This document shows positions 1 through 11,265 of a DNA stretch of 64,000 nucleotides, piece after piece. Origin of the DNA: Providencia stuartii (GTDB lineage: Bacteria; Pseudomonadota; Gammaproteobacteria; Enterobacterales; Enterobacteriaceae); assembly GCA_900455155.1 (NCBI GenBank), contig UGUC01000002.1, positions 2,437,012-2,501,011 on the forward strand. Direction: 5' to 3'. The position numbers and the translations under genes were made by a program. The first letter of the stretch is position 1; each line of letters begins with the position of its first letter. Under the pieces are notes generated by a model. That model was not told the DNA's origin. It saw nothing but the letters and a program-made list of their open reading frames with translations, and did not search any database.

Positions 1-1067
1 GCGGTTCTGTACTGGTAGGTATCACACTTGCAGGTAGCGAAGGGATTAACTGGCAAATTGGTTTGGGCATAGCTTGTTGGTCAGGCATTTTATTCTTCCT
101 GCTCACTAAATTTGGTTTACGCGAAGTTGTCACTCGCTCGGTTCCTCAATCGATCAAACTTGGGCTAACCGCCTCTATCGGTTTATTTGTTGCCGTTCTC
201 GGTTTTCGAAATGCAGGCTTAGTACTTGCTAACCCTAAAACCAACGCCTTGATGTTAGGTGATTTTTTATCACCGGGGGCATTAGTGGCTTTGGCTGGTT
301 TCTTTGTCGCCATCGCCTTGCAAGCACGACGTATACCCGGAGCTATTTTATGGGCAATTTTATTTGCCACCGTTATAGGTATTCCTTTTGGAGTCACAAA
401 ATTACCCGATAACTTTATTGGTATTCCTCATTCAGTAGGCCCTGTATTCGGAGAGGTTGACTTAATTGGCGCCTTAAACATCGCCTTCTTACCCTTTTTA
501 TTTGTATTTTTTGCCGCTGAATTTTTCTCGACGATGGGTACGACACTGGCTGTCGGTGGTGAAGCGGGGTTACTTGATAAAGAAGGCAATATGCCGAACA
601 TTAACCGCCCATTTATCGTTGACTCAATTGCAGCCGCACTCGGCCCATGGGTAGGCATTCCTGCGGCAACCGCTTTAATTGAGTCTTCAGCGGCTGCAGA
701 AGCCGGCGGTAAAACGGGACTTACGGCTCTTGCAGCGGCCTTTATGTTCCTATTAATGCTACTGTTTACACCAATTGCTTTAATGATCCCAGCGCAAGCC
801 ACCGCGCCTGCATTAATTTTGATTGGACTAAATATGTTCAGTGGACTACGTAAAGTTGACCTTGCAAACTTTACGGATGGTTTACCTGTTTTAATGATGG
901 TGATGATCACATTGATCGCCAATAGTTTCGGTACGGGTATTGCAGGTGGCCTACTGTTCTATATTCTGATTAAAGCTGTTGCAGGGAAATGGAGAGAGAT
1001 CCCTATCAGCTTATGGGTATTAGCTGTACCACTCGTCTACTATTTTTCTACGCTGGTCAAACACTGA
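1..1067 (+). CDS. NCS2-family purine (adenine/guanine/hypoxanthine) permease, 5' end outside window
   Basis: Inner-membrane nucleobase:proton symporter of the AzgA-like (COG2252) branch of NCS2. The frame is open from the first bases of the window, so the start lies upstream; 354 codons are visible. The chain is a series of hydrophobic helices. The substrate-site region reads ATALIESSAAAEAGGKTGLT, matching the family signature E-S/T-x-A-A-x-x-x-G-G-x-T-G-L-T-A. A second motif, FFAAEFFSTMGTTLAVGGEA, is the other half-helix region of the family. The protein ends in VYYFSTLVKH just before a strong hairpin terminator, so it is the last gene of its unit. Purine specificity comes from family knowledge; the exact substrate cannot be told. 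Confidence 0.9.
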   Translation, partial: GSVLVGITLAGSEGINWQIGLGIACWSGILFFLLTKFGLREVVTRSVPQSIKLGLTASIGLFVAVLGFRNAGLVLANPKTNALMLGDFLSPGALVALAGFFVAIALQARRIPGAILWAILFATVIGIPFGVTKLPDNFIGIPHSVGPVFGEVDLIGALNIAFLPFLFVFFAAEFFSTMGTTLAVGGEAGLLDKEGNMPNINRPFIVDSIAAALGPWVGIPAATALIESSAAAEAGGKTGLTALAAAFMFLLMLLFTPIALMIPAQATAPALILIGLNMFSGLRKVDLANFTDGLPVLMMVMITLIANSFGTGIAGGLLFYILIKAVAGKWREIPISLWVLAVPLVYYFSTLVKH

Positions 1068-1073
1068 TCATAT

Positions 1074-1099
1074 AAGCACCCAACAACTGTTGGGTGCTT
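1074..1099. terminator. Bidirectional hairpin terminator between convergent genes
   Basis: Perfect 12-base arms AAGCACCCAACA and TGTTGGGTGCTT separated by two bases (a 4-base loop in practice), followed by T-rich sequence. It sits between the permease (+) and the small minus-strand gene. Confidence 0.8.
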
Positions 1100-1104
1100 T
1101 CCCA

Positions 1105-1308
1105 TTAATCAACCTTAATTGAAAAGCAATTACAGCCACAGTGAAAACGCACAATTTGAGGTTGTTTAGGCTGTTTACCTTGACGCTTACTGATTGAATT
1201 TTCAATTTCAACCGCACGCTTAATTTCATTGATTTCGAGCCGTGACAGACGCTTATTATTCCCTGTTGCACTTCGAATACGTTCATTCCCTAATTTTTCA
1301 CCGGACAT
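1105..1308 (-). CDS. Small hypothetical protein, 67 aa, Cys-rich C-terminus
   Basis: I do not recognise a family. The ATG is preceded by AAAGGAAATTGCA, a good ribosome binding site, which supports a real gene. The product is basic and hydrophilic (RLSRLEINEIKRAVEIE looks helical) and ends with HCGCNCF, a cluster of three cysteines and a histidine that could bind metal. It has no signal peptide or membrane segment. It converges with the permease and shares its terminator. The lactonase gene lies upstream on the same strand, 65 bases away, so both could be co-transcribed. Function unknown. Confidence 0.55.
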   Translation of the reverse strand: MSGEKLGNERIRSATGNNKRLSRLEINEIKRAVEIENSISKRQGKQPKQPQIVRFHCGCNCFSIKVD

Positions 1309-1373
1309 TGCAATTTCCTTTTCTCAACTCGCATTGATCGCACTCTATTAGCACCACCAATAAAACCTGTAAG

Positions 1374-2526
1374 TTATTTTGTCTCACTGACGACCATTTG
1401 TGAAGGGGCGCCAATCGGTACATAGTCATCAACAAACACCAATTCCCCTGTATTCGGTTCAACCTTAAAACGGGTAATATTGTCACTACGTTGGTTCATA
1501 ACATATAAATATTGACCGTCTGGAGACAATGTTAATGTTCTTGGGTAATCCCCTCGTGTCCATGTTTGTGATACTTTGCTGAGTGAACCCTCTTCATTAA
1601 TACTAAAATGTGCAACACTATTGTGTAAACGATTTCCAACATAGAGATGTTTACCATCTTGGCTCTCTACAATACCCGAAATAAAATTTGTGCCTTTATA
1701 ATTTTCAGGTAACGTCGAAACTGTCGCCTTCTCTTTTAAAGTACCTTTTTGTTTATCAAATTGATATTCAGTTAATGTTGATGCTTCTTCATTAACCAAC
1801 CAAACTCTGTCTCCTAATTTAGAAAAAACAAAATGGCGAGGGCCAGCACCTTTTGATGATGCCATAATGTATGGGGGATCATTTGCAATTAATTTTCCAT
1901 TCTTTCCATCAAAGCGATATTGATAGATGCGGTCAAGACCGAGATCTGTGGTAAACACATATTCCCCTGAAGGGTCGGTTGCTATCATGTGAGCATGAGG
2001 CCCGTTATGATCACTGATAGCAAAGCTCCCCTCAACTGCCGCTTCAGGATAGGCGGCCCCAGCAGGGCCATCATGTTGAATAACTTCACTTGCAGGTAAT
2101 AGACCGCCATCATCTCGAATAGGAAGCACCGACACAGCACCACTATGGTAATTCGCAACCAATAAGTAGCGCCCCATCTGGGGTTATCGATAAATAAACA
2201 GGGCCATCCCCTCCAGATGAAACATTATTTATCGCCTGTAACTCCCCATTATCCTTAACCTGCCATGCATGAACCGTTCCCTTTTCTGTTTCACTCCCTG
2301 CATACAGCACTTTACCATTTTTTGATAAAACCAATTGTGCAGCATTTGTAAGTGGAGCGGCTAAAACTTTACGGCTTAATTGCCCCGTTTGATTATCGAT
2401 ATCAAAACGATATATTCCTTCACCATTAGGGCTATAAGTTCCAACCCACGCAAATTGAGGAGCGGCAACCAAAGAAGTACTCGCAAACACAAATGACGCC
2501 GCCCAGATAGATAACTTATTTGCCAT
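1374..2526 (-). CDS. Exported lactonase-family (6-phosphogluconolactonase-like) beta-propeller protein; frame broken once
   Basis: Member of the YbhE/Pgl lactonase family (seven-bladed propeller). MANKLSIWAASFVFASTSLV is a signal peptide, so the protein is probably periplasmic, unlike cytosolic E. coli Pgl; the substrate is unknown. Blade repeats with the [ST]-PDG-xYLxV pattern are visible (for example TLSPDGQYLYVMN), as are HPH-region residues NGPHAHMI and GPRHFVF. A single extra G in the run around 2173-2176 (PDG then RYLLVANY in the other frame) breaks the frame near residue 118; removing it gives 383 residues, normal for the family. A sequencing error is likelier than a pseudogene because nothing else is damaged. 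Confidence 0.82.
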
Positions 2527-2925
2527 GATAAATTTTCCTAGTTAAATAACAATACACGCTCATATCTTGGTATATGACCGAATATGAGTATTAAACTTAA
2601 CCACTACATTGGTAGAATAGAAAAATCATCTATGACTGTGCAGCCACATTATTTCCATTTTCTCGTGGAAATAATCTACTAACTAGCGTTATCCATTTCC
2701 ACTTAGCTGGTGTTACACATTAACAACTGGCTTTGTTGATAAAATTGAATTTTAAAATCAATCTGGATAGGTAATTTAACTTTAGTATGTATTTTTATTT
2801 TTGAGATAAGCGTCGCGCTATTGAACAAAAATCATCATTATTTAATCATCAATAACAGTCTGTATTTCACCTAGATTTTATTGAGTTGGCGAAAACCGAT
2901 AATTAATATTATCGGTTAATCTCAT
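2527..2925. other. Intergenic region, no gene seen
   Basis: About 400 bases, A+T rich, between the lactonase start and the RidA stop, both on the minus strand. It should hold the lactonase promoter. Apart from the hairpin at 2894-2917 I see no RNA gene, repeat or convincing ORF. Confidence 0.5.
2894..2917 (-). terminator. A+T-rich hairpin after RidA gene
   Basis: Inverted repeat AACCGATAAT / ATTATCGGTT with a four-base loop, followed on the minus strand by TTTC. It starts 9 bases beyond the RidA stop codon. Weak in G+C, so only a probable terminator. Confidence 0.5.
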
Positions 2926-3330
2926 TTAATTAAGCACTGCATGGGCTTCAATTTCAATCAGCCACTCTGGCAATGATAACCCCGTAACGATCACCCAAGA
3001 TGATGCTGGTGGCGCCGAGGTAAACTTTTCTTTTAGTGCCTGAGATATCGCATTTTGCTCTTCATCACTATCACAACCTTGCTTAATATAAATCCGCAGC
3101 ATAACAACATCATTCAGCGTTCCGTGGGCTTCTTTAAGGACATACTCGATATTTTTAATTGCTTGAATGGTTTGCTCATAAATACCACCAGCCACGGTTT
3201 GTTGATTCGCATCAACACCAACTTGCCCAGAGAGAAAAAGCTGCCGAGTACCTGTAGTTTCAATAGCTTGACTAAATCCATACTGCAATGAATTAAAAAC
3301 AGATGAAGGATTAATTGATTTTTTTGACAT
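2926..3330 (-). CDS. RidA/YjgF/YER057c family protein, 134 aa
   Basis: RidA proteins hydrolyse reactive 2-imino/enamine acids made by PLP enzymes and amino-acid oxidases, giving ketoacid and ammonia. Visible family features are the central LFLSGQVGVDANQQTVAGG strand-turn region, the VLKEAHGTLNDVVMLRIYI helix-strand, and the C-terminal PPASSWVIVTGL...LIEIEAHAVL. The usual catalytic Arg (near residue 105 in E. coli RidA, context R-x-A-V) is not in the expected place: SAPPASSWVIVTGL has Ser. It therefore belongs to a RidA-like subfamily and may not be a classical imine deaminase. It lies downstream of tetD on the same strand, about 80 bases away. This is one of two RidA proteins in the window. 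Confidence 0.85.
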   Translation of the reverse strand: MSKKSINPSSVFNSLQYGFSQAIETTGTRQLFLSGQVGVDANQQTVAGGIYEQTIQAIKNIEYVLKEAHGTLNDVVMLRIYIKQGCDSDEEQNAISQALKEKFTSAPPASSWVIVTGLSLPEWLIEIEAHAVLN

Positions 3331-3413
3331 ATTATCTCATTTTAAAATAATCGTATTTTGAATAAAATACCTTTTCATATTTAAACAAAGCTTGAACAAA
3401 CTAGTTTTCAGTG

Positions 3414-4347
3414 TTAGTAAATTGGCACAAAATATTCTATTTCAATTTCTTTTATTGGTAATTCTACATTTTCTTTATTATTAATATATTTTTCAATATC
3501 CACCCCTTCACGACGAAGTAACCCTAGAGAAGGCAAAGAATAAAGATAAAGATTTAAGCTAAAATCACGGTATTCAGCCAAAGAGCCTTTAAATGAAAAC
3601 TTTGCGTACTTTCCACTAGGTAAATAAATTTCTTTAAACTGGTTGTGATCAACAATTGGATCTATTGCTTTTAAGCCAATCTGGTATTTCACTTGCACCA
3701 TGTGTGATCTTTTCTCTGTTTTCTGATAATTGATCAACACATAGCATTCTTTTATTTTTAAATTTGTCGCCTTAAAAAAATCATCCCAAAAACTTCCCCT
3801 AATATTTTCATGCAATAATCCAACCTCATCTAATGAAGATAGATACTGATACTCTTTAATATGCAAAGTATACTGTTCACACTCAACAATTTGAGGAATT
3901 GCTAAATAATCAATATCGAAATTGATAGGTGGCTGCATTGCCTCCAATTCCCATAATTTATTACGCCGATAATAACTTGGTGTAACCTTAAAAATGTACT
4001 TAAATCGACGTGTAAAAGATTGTTGGGAATCAAATTGATATTTTAATGCGATCTCAAGGATAGTTTTTTTTCGTCAACCTCAACTCAACAGCCGCTTTCG
4101 TCAAACGACGAGCACGAATATAGCTAGCCAGTGTGACCCCTGTTACTTTTTTGAACAGCCGCTGAAAATACCACTTGGTATAACCCGCTTTATTCGCCAC
4201 ATCATCAAGCAGTAAAGACTGATCTAAATTATGTTCAATCCATAATAGAACATCTTTGATAACCGTTGTATGAAACTGCTTATCATCATATCTTAATTGG
4301 ATGTTATTAGCTTTATTTTGATAGCGAGAATGCTGTTCAATATACAT
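3414..4347 (-). CDS. tetD: TetD-type AraC/XylS regulator, full-length form with GyrI-like effector domain; frame broken once
   Basis: Transcriptional activator of the SoxS/MarA/Rob group. Two AraC-type helix-turn-helix motifs lie within residues 25-125 (LDDVANKAGYTKWYFQRLFK and, after repair, ILEIALKYQFDSQQSFTRRF). The first 137 residues, ending LWELEAM, match what I remember of Tn10 TetD, a 138-residue protein cut off at the IS10 boundary. Here the frame continues for about 173 more residues that look like the GyrI/Rob C-terminal ligand-binding domain (for example YLPSGKYAKFSFKGSLAEYR), giving 310 residues, close to Rob. An 8-T run at 4064-4071 is one base too long; with seven the two frames join. 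Divergent from tetC across a palindromic operator. Confidence 0.85.
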
Positions 4348-4401
4348 AAAATAACCTAAATGTTCTTAAGATTGTCACGACCACATCATCATGATACCAT
4401 A

Positions 4402-4420
4402 AACATACTGACGGTATGTT
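4402..4420. promoter_or_regulatory. TetC-type palindromic operator between tetD and tetC
   Basis: Perfect 7-base inverted repeat AACATAC-TGACG-GTATGTT, 14 bases before the tetC start and about 55 bases before the tetD start. Position and symmetry fit a TetR-family repressor controlling both divergent genes. Binding is inferred. Confidence 0.65.
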
Positions 4421-4434
4421 ATTTTAGATCTATC

Positions 4435-5028
4435 ATGGAAAATAAAAATCATCAACAAGAAAATTTTAAGAGTACCTATCAATCACTGGTTAACTCAGCA
4501 CGAATATTGTTTGTTGAAAAAGGCTATCAAGCTGTTTCAATAGATGAGATCTCGGGAAAAGCGTTGGTGACCAAAGGTGCCTTTTATCATCACTTTAAAA
4601 ATAAAAAACAATTACTCAGCGCCTGTTATAAGCAGCAATTAATTATGATTGATGCCTACATCACAACAAAAACTGATTTAAAAAATGGTTGGTCTGCCTT
4701 AGAAAGTATATTTGAACATTATCTTGATTATATTATTGATAATAATAAAAACCTTATCCCTATCCAAGAAGTGATGCCTATCATTGGTTGGAATGAACTT
4801 GAAAAAATTAGCCTTGAATACATTACTGGTAAGGTAAACGCCATTGTCAGCAAATTGATCCAAGAGAACCAACTTAAAGCTTATGATGATGATGTGCTTA
4901 AAAACTTACTCAATGGCTGGTTTATGCATATCGCAATACATGCGAAAAACCTAAAAGAGCTTGCCGATAAAAAAGGCCAATTTATTGCTATTTACCGCGG
5001 CTTTTTATTGAGCTTGAAAGATAAATAA
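4435..5028 (+). CDS. tetC: TetC, TetR/AcrR-family repressor, 197 aa
   Basis: N-terminal TetR-type DNA-binding domain (ARILFVEKGYQAVSIDEISG then TKGAFYHHFKNKKQLL, residues about 15-60) and a helical ligand domain. Starting at ATG 4435 gives 197 residues, the length I remember for Tn10 TetC; the 25 upstream codons of open frame lie over the operator and are not used. In Tn10 this protein is reported to repress tetC and tetD. Here it has the same divergent arrangement with tetD and is convergent with tetA, with a terminator between them. Confidence 0.92.
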   Translation: MENKNHQQENFKSTYQSLVNSARILFVEKGYQAVSIDEISGKALVTKGAFYHHFKNKKQLLSACYKQQLIMIDAYITTKTDLKNGWSALESIFEHYLDYIIDNNKNLIPIQEVMPIIGWNELEKISLEYITGKVNAIVSKLIQENQLKAYDDDVLKNLLNGWFMHIAIHAKNLKELADKKGQFIAIYRGFLLSLKDK

Positions 5029-5076
5029 AATAGATAGGTTTTATTTGAAGCTAAATCTTCTTTATCGTAAAAAATG

Positions 5077-5098
5077 CCCTCTTGGGTTATCAAGAGGG
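5077..5098. terminator. Terminator between tetC and tetA
   Basis: Stem CCCTCTTG / CAAGAGGG with a 6-base loop. On the minus strand it is followed by a run of T (CATTTTTTACG), so it probably terminates tetA; it may also serve tetC. Confidence 0.7.
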
Positions 5099-5140
5099 TC
5101 ATTATATTTCGCGGAATAACATCATTTGGTGACGAAATAA

Positions 5141-6347
5141 CTAAGCACTTGTCTCCTGTTTACTCCCCTGAGCTTGAGGGGTTAACATGAAGGTCATCGA
5201 TAGCAGGATAATAATACAGTAAAACGCTAAACCAATAATCCAAATCCAGCCATCCCAAATTGGTAGTGAATGATTATAAATAACAGCAAACAGTAATGGG
5301 CCAATAACACCGGTTGCATTGGTAAGGCTCACCAATAATCCCTGTAAAGCACCTTGCTGATGACTCTTTGTTTGGATAGACATCACTCCCTGTAATGCAG
5401 GTAAAGCGATCCCACCACCAGCCAATAAAATTAAAACAGGGAAAACTAACCAACCTTCAGATATAAACGCTAAAAAGGCAAATGCACTACTATCTGCAAT
5501 AAATCCGAGCAGTACTGCCGTTTTTTCGCCCCATTTAGTGGCTATTCTTCCTGCCACAAAGGCTTGGAATACTGAGTGTAAAAGACCAAGACCCGCTAAT
5601 GAAAAGCCAACCATCATGCTATTCCATCCAAAACGATTTTCGGTAAATAGCACCCACACCGTTGCGGGAATTTGGGCCTATCAATTGCGCTGAAAAATAA
5701 ATAATCAACAAAATGGGCATCGTTTTAAATAAAGTGATGTATACCGAATTCGATTGCGTCTCAACCCCTACTTCGGTATCTGTATTATCACGCGTATTTT
5801 TGGTTTCACGGAACCAAAACATAACCACAAGGAAAGTGACAATATTTAGCAACGCAGCGATAAAAAAGGGACTATGCGGTGAAATCTCTCCTGCAAAACC
5901 ACCAATAATAGGCCCCGCTATTAAACCAAGCCCAAAACTTGCCCCTAACCAACCGAACCACTTCACGCGTTGAGAAGCTGAGGTGGTATCGGCAATGACC
6001 GATGCCGCGACAGCCCCAGTAGCTCCTGTGATCCCTGAAAGCAAACGGCCTAAATACAGCATCCAAAGCGCACTTGAAAAAGCCAGCAATAAGTAATCCA
6101 GCGATGCGCCTATTAATGACAACAACAGCACTGGGCGCCGACCAAATCGGTCAGACATTTTTCCAAGCCAAGGAGCAAAGATAACCTGCATTAACGCATA
6201 AAGTGCAAGCAATACGCCAAAGTGGTTAGCGATATCTTCCGAAGCAATAAATTCACGTAATAACGTTGGCAAGACTGGCATGATAAGGCCAATCCCCATG
6301 GCATCGAGTAACGTAATTACCAATGCGATCTTTGTCGAACTATTCAT
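5141..6347 (-). CDS. tetA(B): TetA(B) tetracycline:H+ antiporter; frame broken once
   Basis: Major facilitator superfamily drug/metal-tetracycline efflux pump of the inner membrane with twelve helices. The sequence reads as class B TetA throughout as I remember it: start MNSSTKIALVITLLDAMGIG, loop 2-3 motif GKMSDRFGRRPVL, end AQGSKQETSA. The start is the ATG at 6347; an upstream in-frame ATG lies inside an operator. One extra base in the G run 5674-5676 breaks the frame near residue 224 (LIG then QIPATVWVLF); removing it gives exactly 401 residues, the known TetA(B) length. Divergent from tetR across two tet operators, hence tetracycline-inducible. Confidence 0.96.
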
Positions 6348-6355
6348 TTCACTTT

Positions 6356-6374
6356 TCTCTATCACTGATAGGGA
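6356..6374. promoter_or_regulatory. tetO2: tet operator (tetO2-like)
   Basis: TCTCTATCACTGATAGGGA, the 19-base class B tet operator pattern, immediately before the tetA start. TetR binding here blocks tetA transcription in the known system. Confidence 0.9.
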
Positions 6375-6385
6375 GTGGTAAAATA

Positions 6386-6404
6386 ACTCTATCGATGATA
6401 GAGT
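6386..6404. promoter_or_regulatory. tetO1: tet operator (tetO1-like) with altered centre
   Basis: ACTCTATCGATGATAGAGT, perfect 8-base arms around a GAT centre. The Tn10 operator as I remember it has the same arms with an ATT centre. It controls tetR and tetA. Confidence 0.88.
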
Positions 6405-6419
6405 GTCAACAAAAATTAG

Positions 6420-7716
<1,297 letters not shown>

Positions 7717-7723
7717 CGCAAGT

Positions 7724-8423
<700 letters not shown>

Positions 8424-8866
8424 ATTTTTCTCCGTTATTAATCAATAAACAGAGTAATCCACCCGAAAATTAACACTTCGATAAGCAACGAAATATAGAA
8501 AGGTCATGCTGCTGTTTTATGTTGTATATCACACTTCTTTAAATTGCTCGGCCTGCGCTTATCATGTTCTCCTTCTCTTATAATTTTGTTTATTATTTAT
8601 ACTTTTTTATTTTTTGCTATCACCGAAAATAGTGCGGATCCCGCATGGTATTTAGGTTTACCCATCATTAAATACCATTGTTGTTATTTTAACCTTTTTA
8701 ATATTTCATGATTAAGATCACACTAAAATTATGACCCTATTAACTAAAAGTTATGGATACCCTAATAAAACTCATTGTTAAAGATTAGTTAACCAAAGTA
8801 ACTTCATTTTTCACTATTGTTAAATTGTTATAGTGAAAATTCTGGTAAACTAATAGAGGTAAAAAA
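8424..8866. other. Divergent promoter region of ABM unit and gltS
   Basis: 443 A+T-rich bases without a credible ORF. A gltS ribosome binding site (AATAGAGGTAAAAAA) is present at the right edge. No clear operator repeat found. Confidence 0.5.
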
Positions 8867-10072
8867 ATGATCCTAGATGCCAGTTATACATTATTAGTCG
8901 CATGTATCGCGCTACTCATAGGAATGTTTGTCGTAAAATTTACCCCGTTCCTACAAAAAAACCACATACCAGAAGCCGTCGTTGGTGGCTTTATTGTTGC
9001 AATTGTTCTGTTAATTATTGATAAAACATCAGGTTATTCGTTTACTTTTGATGCTTCATTGCAAAGTTTATTAATGCTCACATTCTTTTCCTCTATCGGG
9101 CTAAGTTCTGACTTTTCTCGACTGATTAAAGGAGGAAAGCCGTTAGTTCTATTAACTATTGCAGTAACGATCCTAATCGCCATTCAAAATACTGTCGGCA
9201 TGAGTATGGCTGTCATGATGAATGAAAGTCCATTTATTGGCTTAATTGCAGGTTCAATTACTCTAACAGGTGGTCATGGTAATGCCGGAGCATGGGGCCC
9301 TATTCTCGCTGATAAATATGGTGTAACAGGCGCCGTTGAATTAGCGATGGCTTGTGCAACACTTGGATTAGTGTTGGGTGGTTTAGTTGGCGGCCCTGTT
9401 GCCCGTCATCTTTTGAAAAAGGTCTCTATTCCTAAAACAACCGAGCAAGAGCGCGACACTATCGTTGAAGCTTTTGAGCAACCAAGCGTCAAAAGAAAAA
9501 TCAATGCAAATAACGTTATTGAAACCATTTCAATGCTGATTATCTGTATTGTTGTTGGTGGCTATATCAGTGCATTATTTAAAGATACTTTTCTGCAACT
9601 GCCTACTTTTGTCTGGTGTTTATTTGTCGGTATTATTATCCGTAATACACTGACTCATGTATTTAAACACGAAGTGTTTGAGCCGACCGTCGATGTATTA
9701 GGTAGCGTTGCTTTATCGCTTTTCTTGGCAATGGCGTTAATGTCATTAAAATTTGGTCAATTGGCAAGCATGGCAGGGCCAGTATTAATTATCATTGCTG
9801 TACAAACTGTTGTCATGGTGCTATTTGCCTGCTTTGTCACCTTCAAAATGATGGGCAAAGATTATGATGCTGTCGTGATCAGCGCGGGTCACTGTGGCTT
9901 TGGTATGGGAGCAACACCAACAGCAATTGCGAATATGCAAACAGTCACAAAAGCATTTGGACCATCACATAAAGCTTTCCTTGTCGTTCCTATGGTCGGT
10001 GCCTTTATTGTTGATATTTCAAACAGTATCTTAATTAAAATATTTATTGAAATTGGTACATACTTTACCTAA
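8867..10072 (+). CDS. gltS: GltS sodium:glutamate symporter, 401 aa
   Basis: Inner-membrane glutamate carrier of the ESS family. Length 401 equals E. coli GltS. Two inverted halves are visible, each with a glycine-rich reentrant loop: SITLTGGHGNAGAWGPIL and SAGHCGFGMGATPTAIANMQ. A good GAGGT ribosome binding site precedes the ATG. Tn10 carries a working glutamate permease as its outermost cargo gene; here the gene is complete, and a LysR gene and an amino-acid catabolic pair follow instead of IS10. Confidence 0.95.
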   Translation: MILDASYTLLVACIALLIGMFVVKFTPFLQKNHIPEAVVGGFIVAIVLLIIDKTSGYSFTFDASLQSLLMLTFFSSIGLSSDFSRLIKGGKPLVLLTIAVTILIAIQNTVGMSMAVMMNESPFIGLIAGSITLTGGHGNAGAWGPILADKYGVTGAVELAMACATLGLVLGGLVGGPVARHLLKKVSIPKTTEQERDTIVEAFEQPSVKRKINANNVIETISMLIICIVVGGYISALFKDTFLQLPTFVWCLFVGIIIRNTLTHVFKHEVFEPTVDVLGSVALSLFLAMALMSLKFGQLASMAGPVLIIIAVQTVVMVLFACFVTFKMMGKDYDAVVISAGHCGFGMGATPTAIANMQTVTKAFGPSHKAFLVVPMVGAFIVDISNSILIKIFIEIGTYFT

Positions 10073-10302
10073 TAGCTACACACTACTCGGCGTACTTCTC
10101 CTAACAATTTATTATAGGGCAGTATGCCGAGCCGCTTTCTTACCCCGTATATTCCCCTAATCAATCTATTTAGCTTGCACGTTTACGAATTAATTCTCGT
10201 GACAACTAAACCAAAATTTGAATTATGACGAGTATATCTGATTATTTATACTTTATTCGTTAGAATAGTCCGTAGAAATAAATAATCAGTAGGCTACATG
10301 GA

Positions 10303-11209
10303 ATGAAATTAAGACATCTCGATATCTTTTATGCTGTAATGACTTGTGGTTCCTTAACGCGTGCGGCTGAAGTTTTACATATTTCTCAACCCGCGGCGAG
10401 TAAAGCACTCAAACATGCTGAGCAACAATTAGGGTTAGTATTATTCCAACGAATTAGAGGGAAATTATTACCAACCGATGAGGCTTTACTACTTTTTGAT
10501 GAAGCAAAAGAAGTTTATCGAAATTTAGACCGCTTAAGAATATTAGCGCAAAATTTATCCAAAAACCCTCAGGGAAAATTAGCGATTGGCTGTTTACCAA
10601 GCCTAGGTTTAAACTTAGTACCTGAAGTCACCGCTCTGTTTATTAAAAAAACACCCCAATATAAAATTAACGATTGGCACCCATCATACCGTCGATATCA
10701 TGCAATTATTAACCCAACAAGACCTTGATATTGGTATTGGTTTCAATTTGGCTATTGAAGGCGGAATTACGGTATTACCCATCGCTGAAATCCCCCTTGT
10801 TTATGTTGATACGCAAAAACATGAAGGTCCTGTTTCATTAGCTGATATTGACCAAGATCGTTGGATACATCCAGGTTCAGACTCATTAGCGCAATTATTA
10901 CAGCAATACCATGAGTTCTCGGTTTCAAATATTAGTGTGCATACCTACCACATGGCGGCTGAATTTGTTCGAGCAGGATTAGGTTGCAGTATTACTGATA
11001 TTTTCTCTGCTGAGCACACATTACCAAAATCGATGATCTATCCACTCAAAGAGGATCTGCATTTAGCTGTTTCAGTTTTCCATCGTGCGGATAGACCATT
11101 GACTAAAGCGGCTCAAAACTATGTAAATACTTTGTCACTAACCCTCGAAAAAAGAAATAAAGTAGTTAACCAAAAGTTATACTCTGGCAATGAAAACTCA
11201 ATTGTTTAG
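10303..11209 (+). CDS. LysR-family regulator of the downstream D-amino-acid genes; frame broken once
   Basis: N-terminal LysR HTH (SLTRAAEVLHISQPAASKAL, residues 18-37) and a substrate-binding domain beginning about residue 90 (GKLAIGCLPSLGLNLVPEVT). One extra A in the run 10663-10666 shifts the frame; with three A the chain continues YKLTIGTHHTVDIMQLLTQQ and gives 301 residues. It lies directly before the D-amino-acid dehydrogenase and RidA genes on the same strand and may activate them. Divergent arrangement is lacking, so regulation is inferred from position only. Confidence 0.85.
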
Positions 11210-11265
11210 TTAACTTATTCGCCGTTAAATAATAACTCCTCAGTTATTATTGGTTGCGGATAATT

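Noticed and set aside
146..922. Long minus-strand frames opposite the purine permease
   Set aside because: They mirror the codon pattern of the permease gene and give repetitive Ala/Lys/Ser-rich proteins without a start signal.
4360..4434. Longer tetC start at 4360
   Set aside because: The added codons cover the palindromic operator and the promoter; the ATG at 4435 gives the 197-residue length known for TetC.
10087..10133. Terminator after gltS formed by CTCGGCGTAC and GTATGCCGAG
   Set aside because: The arms are about 30 bases apart, one pair is mismatched and there is no T run, so I do not list it.
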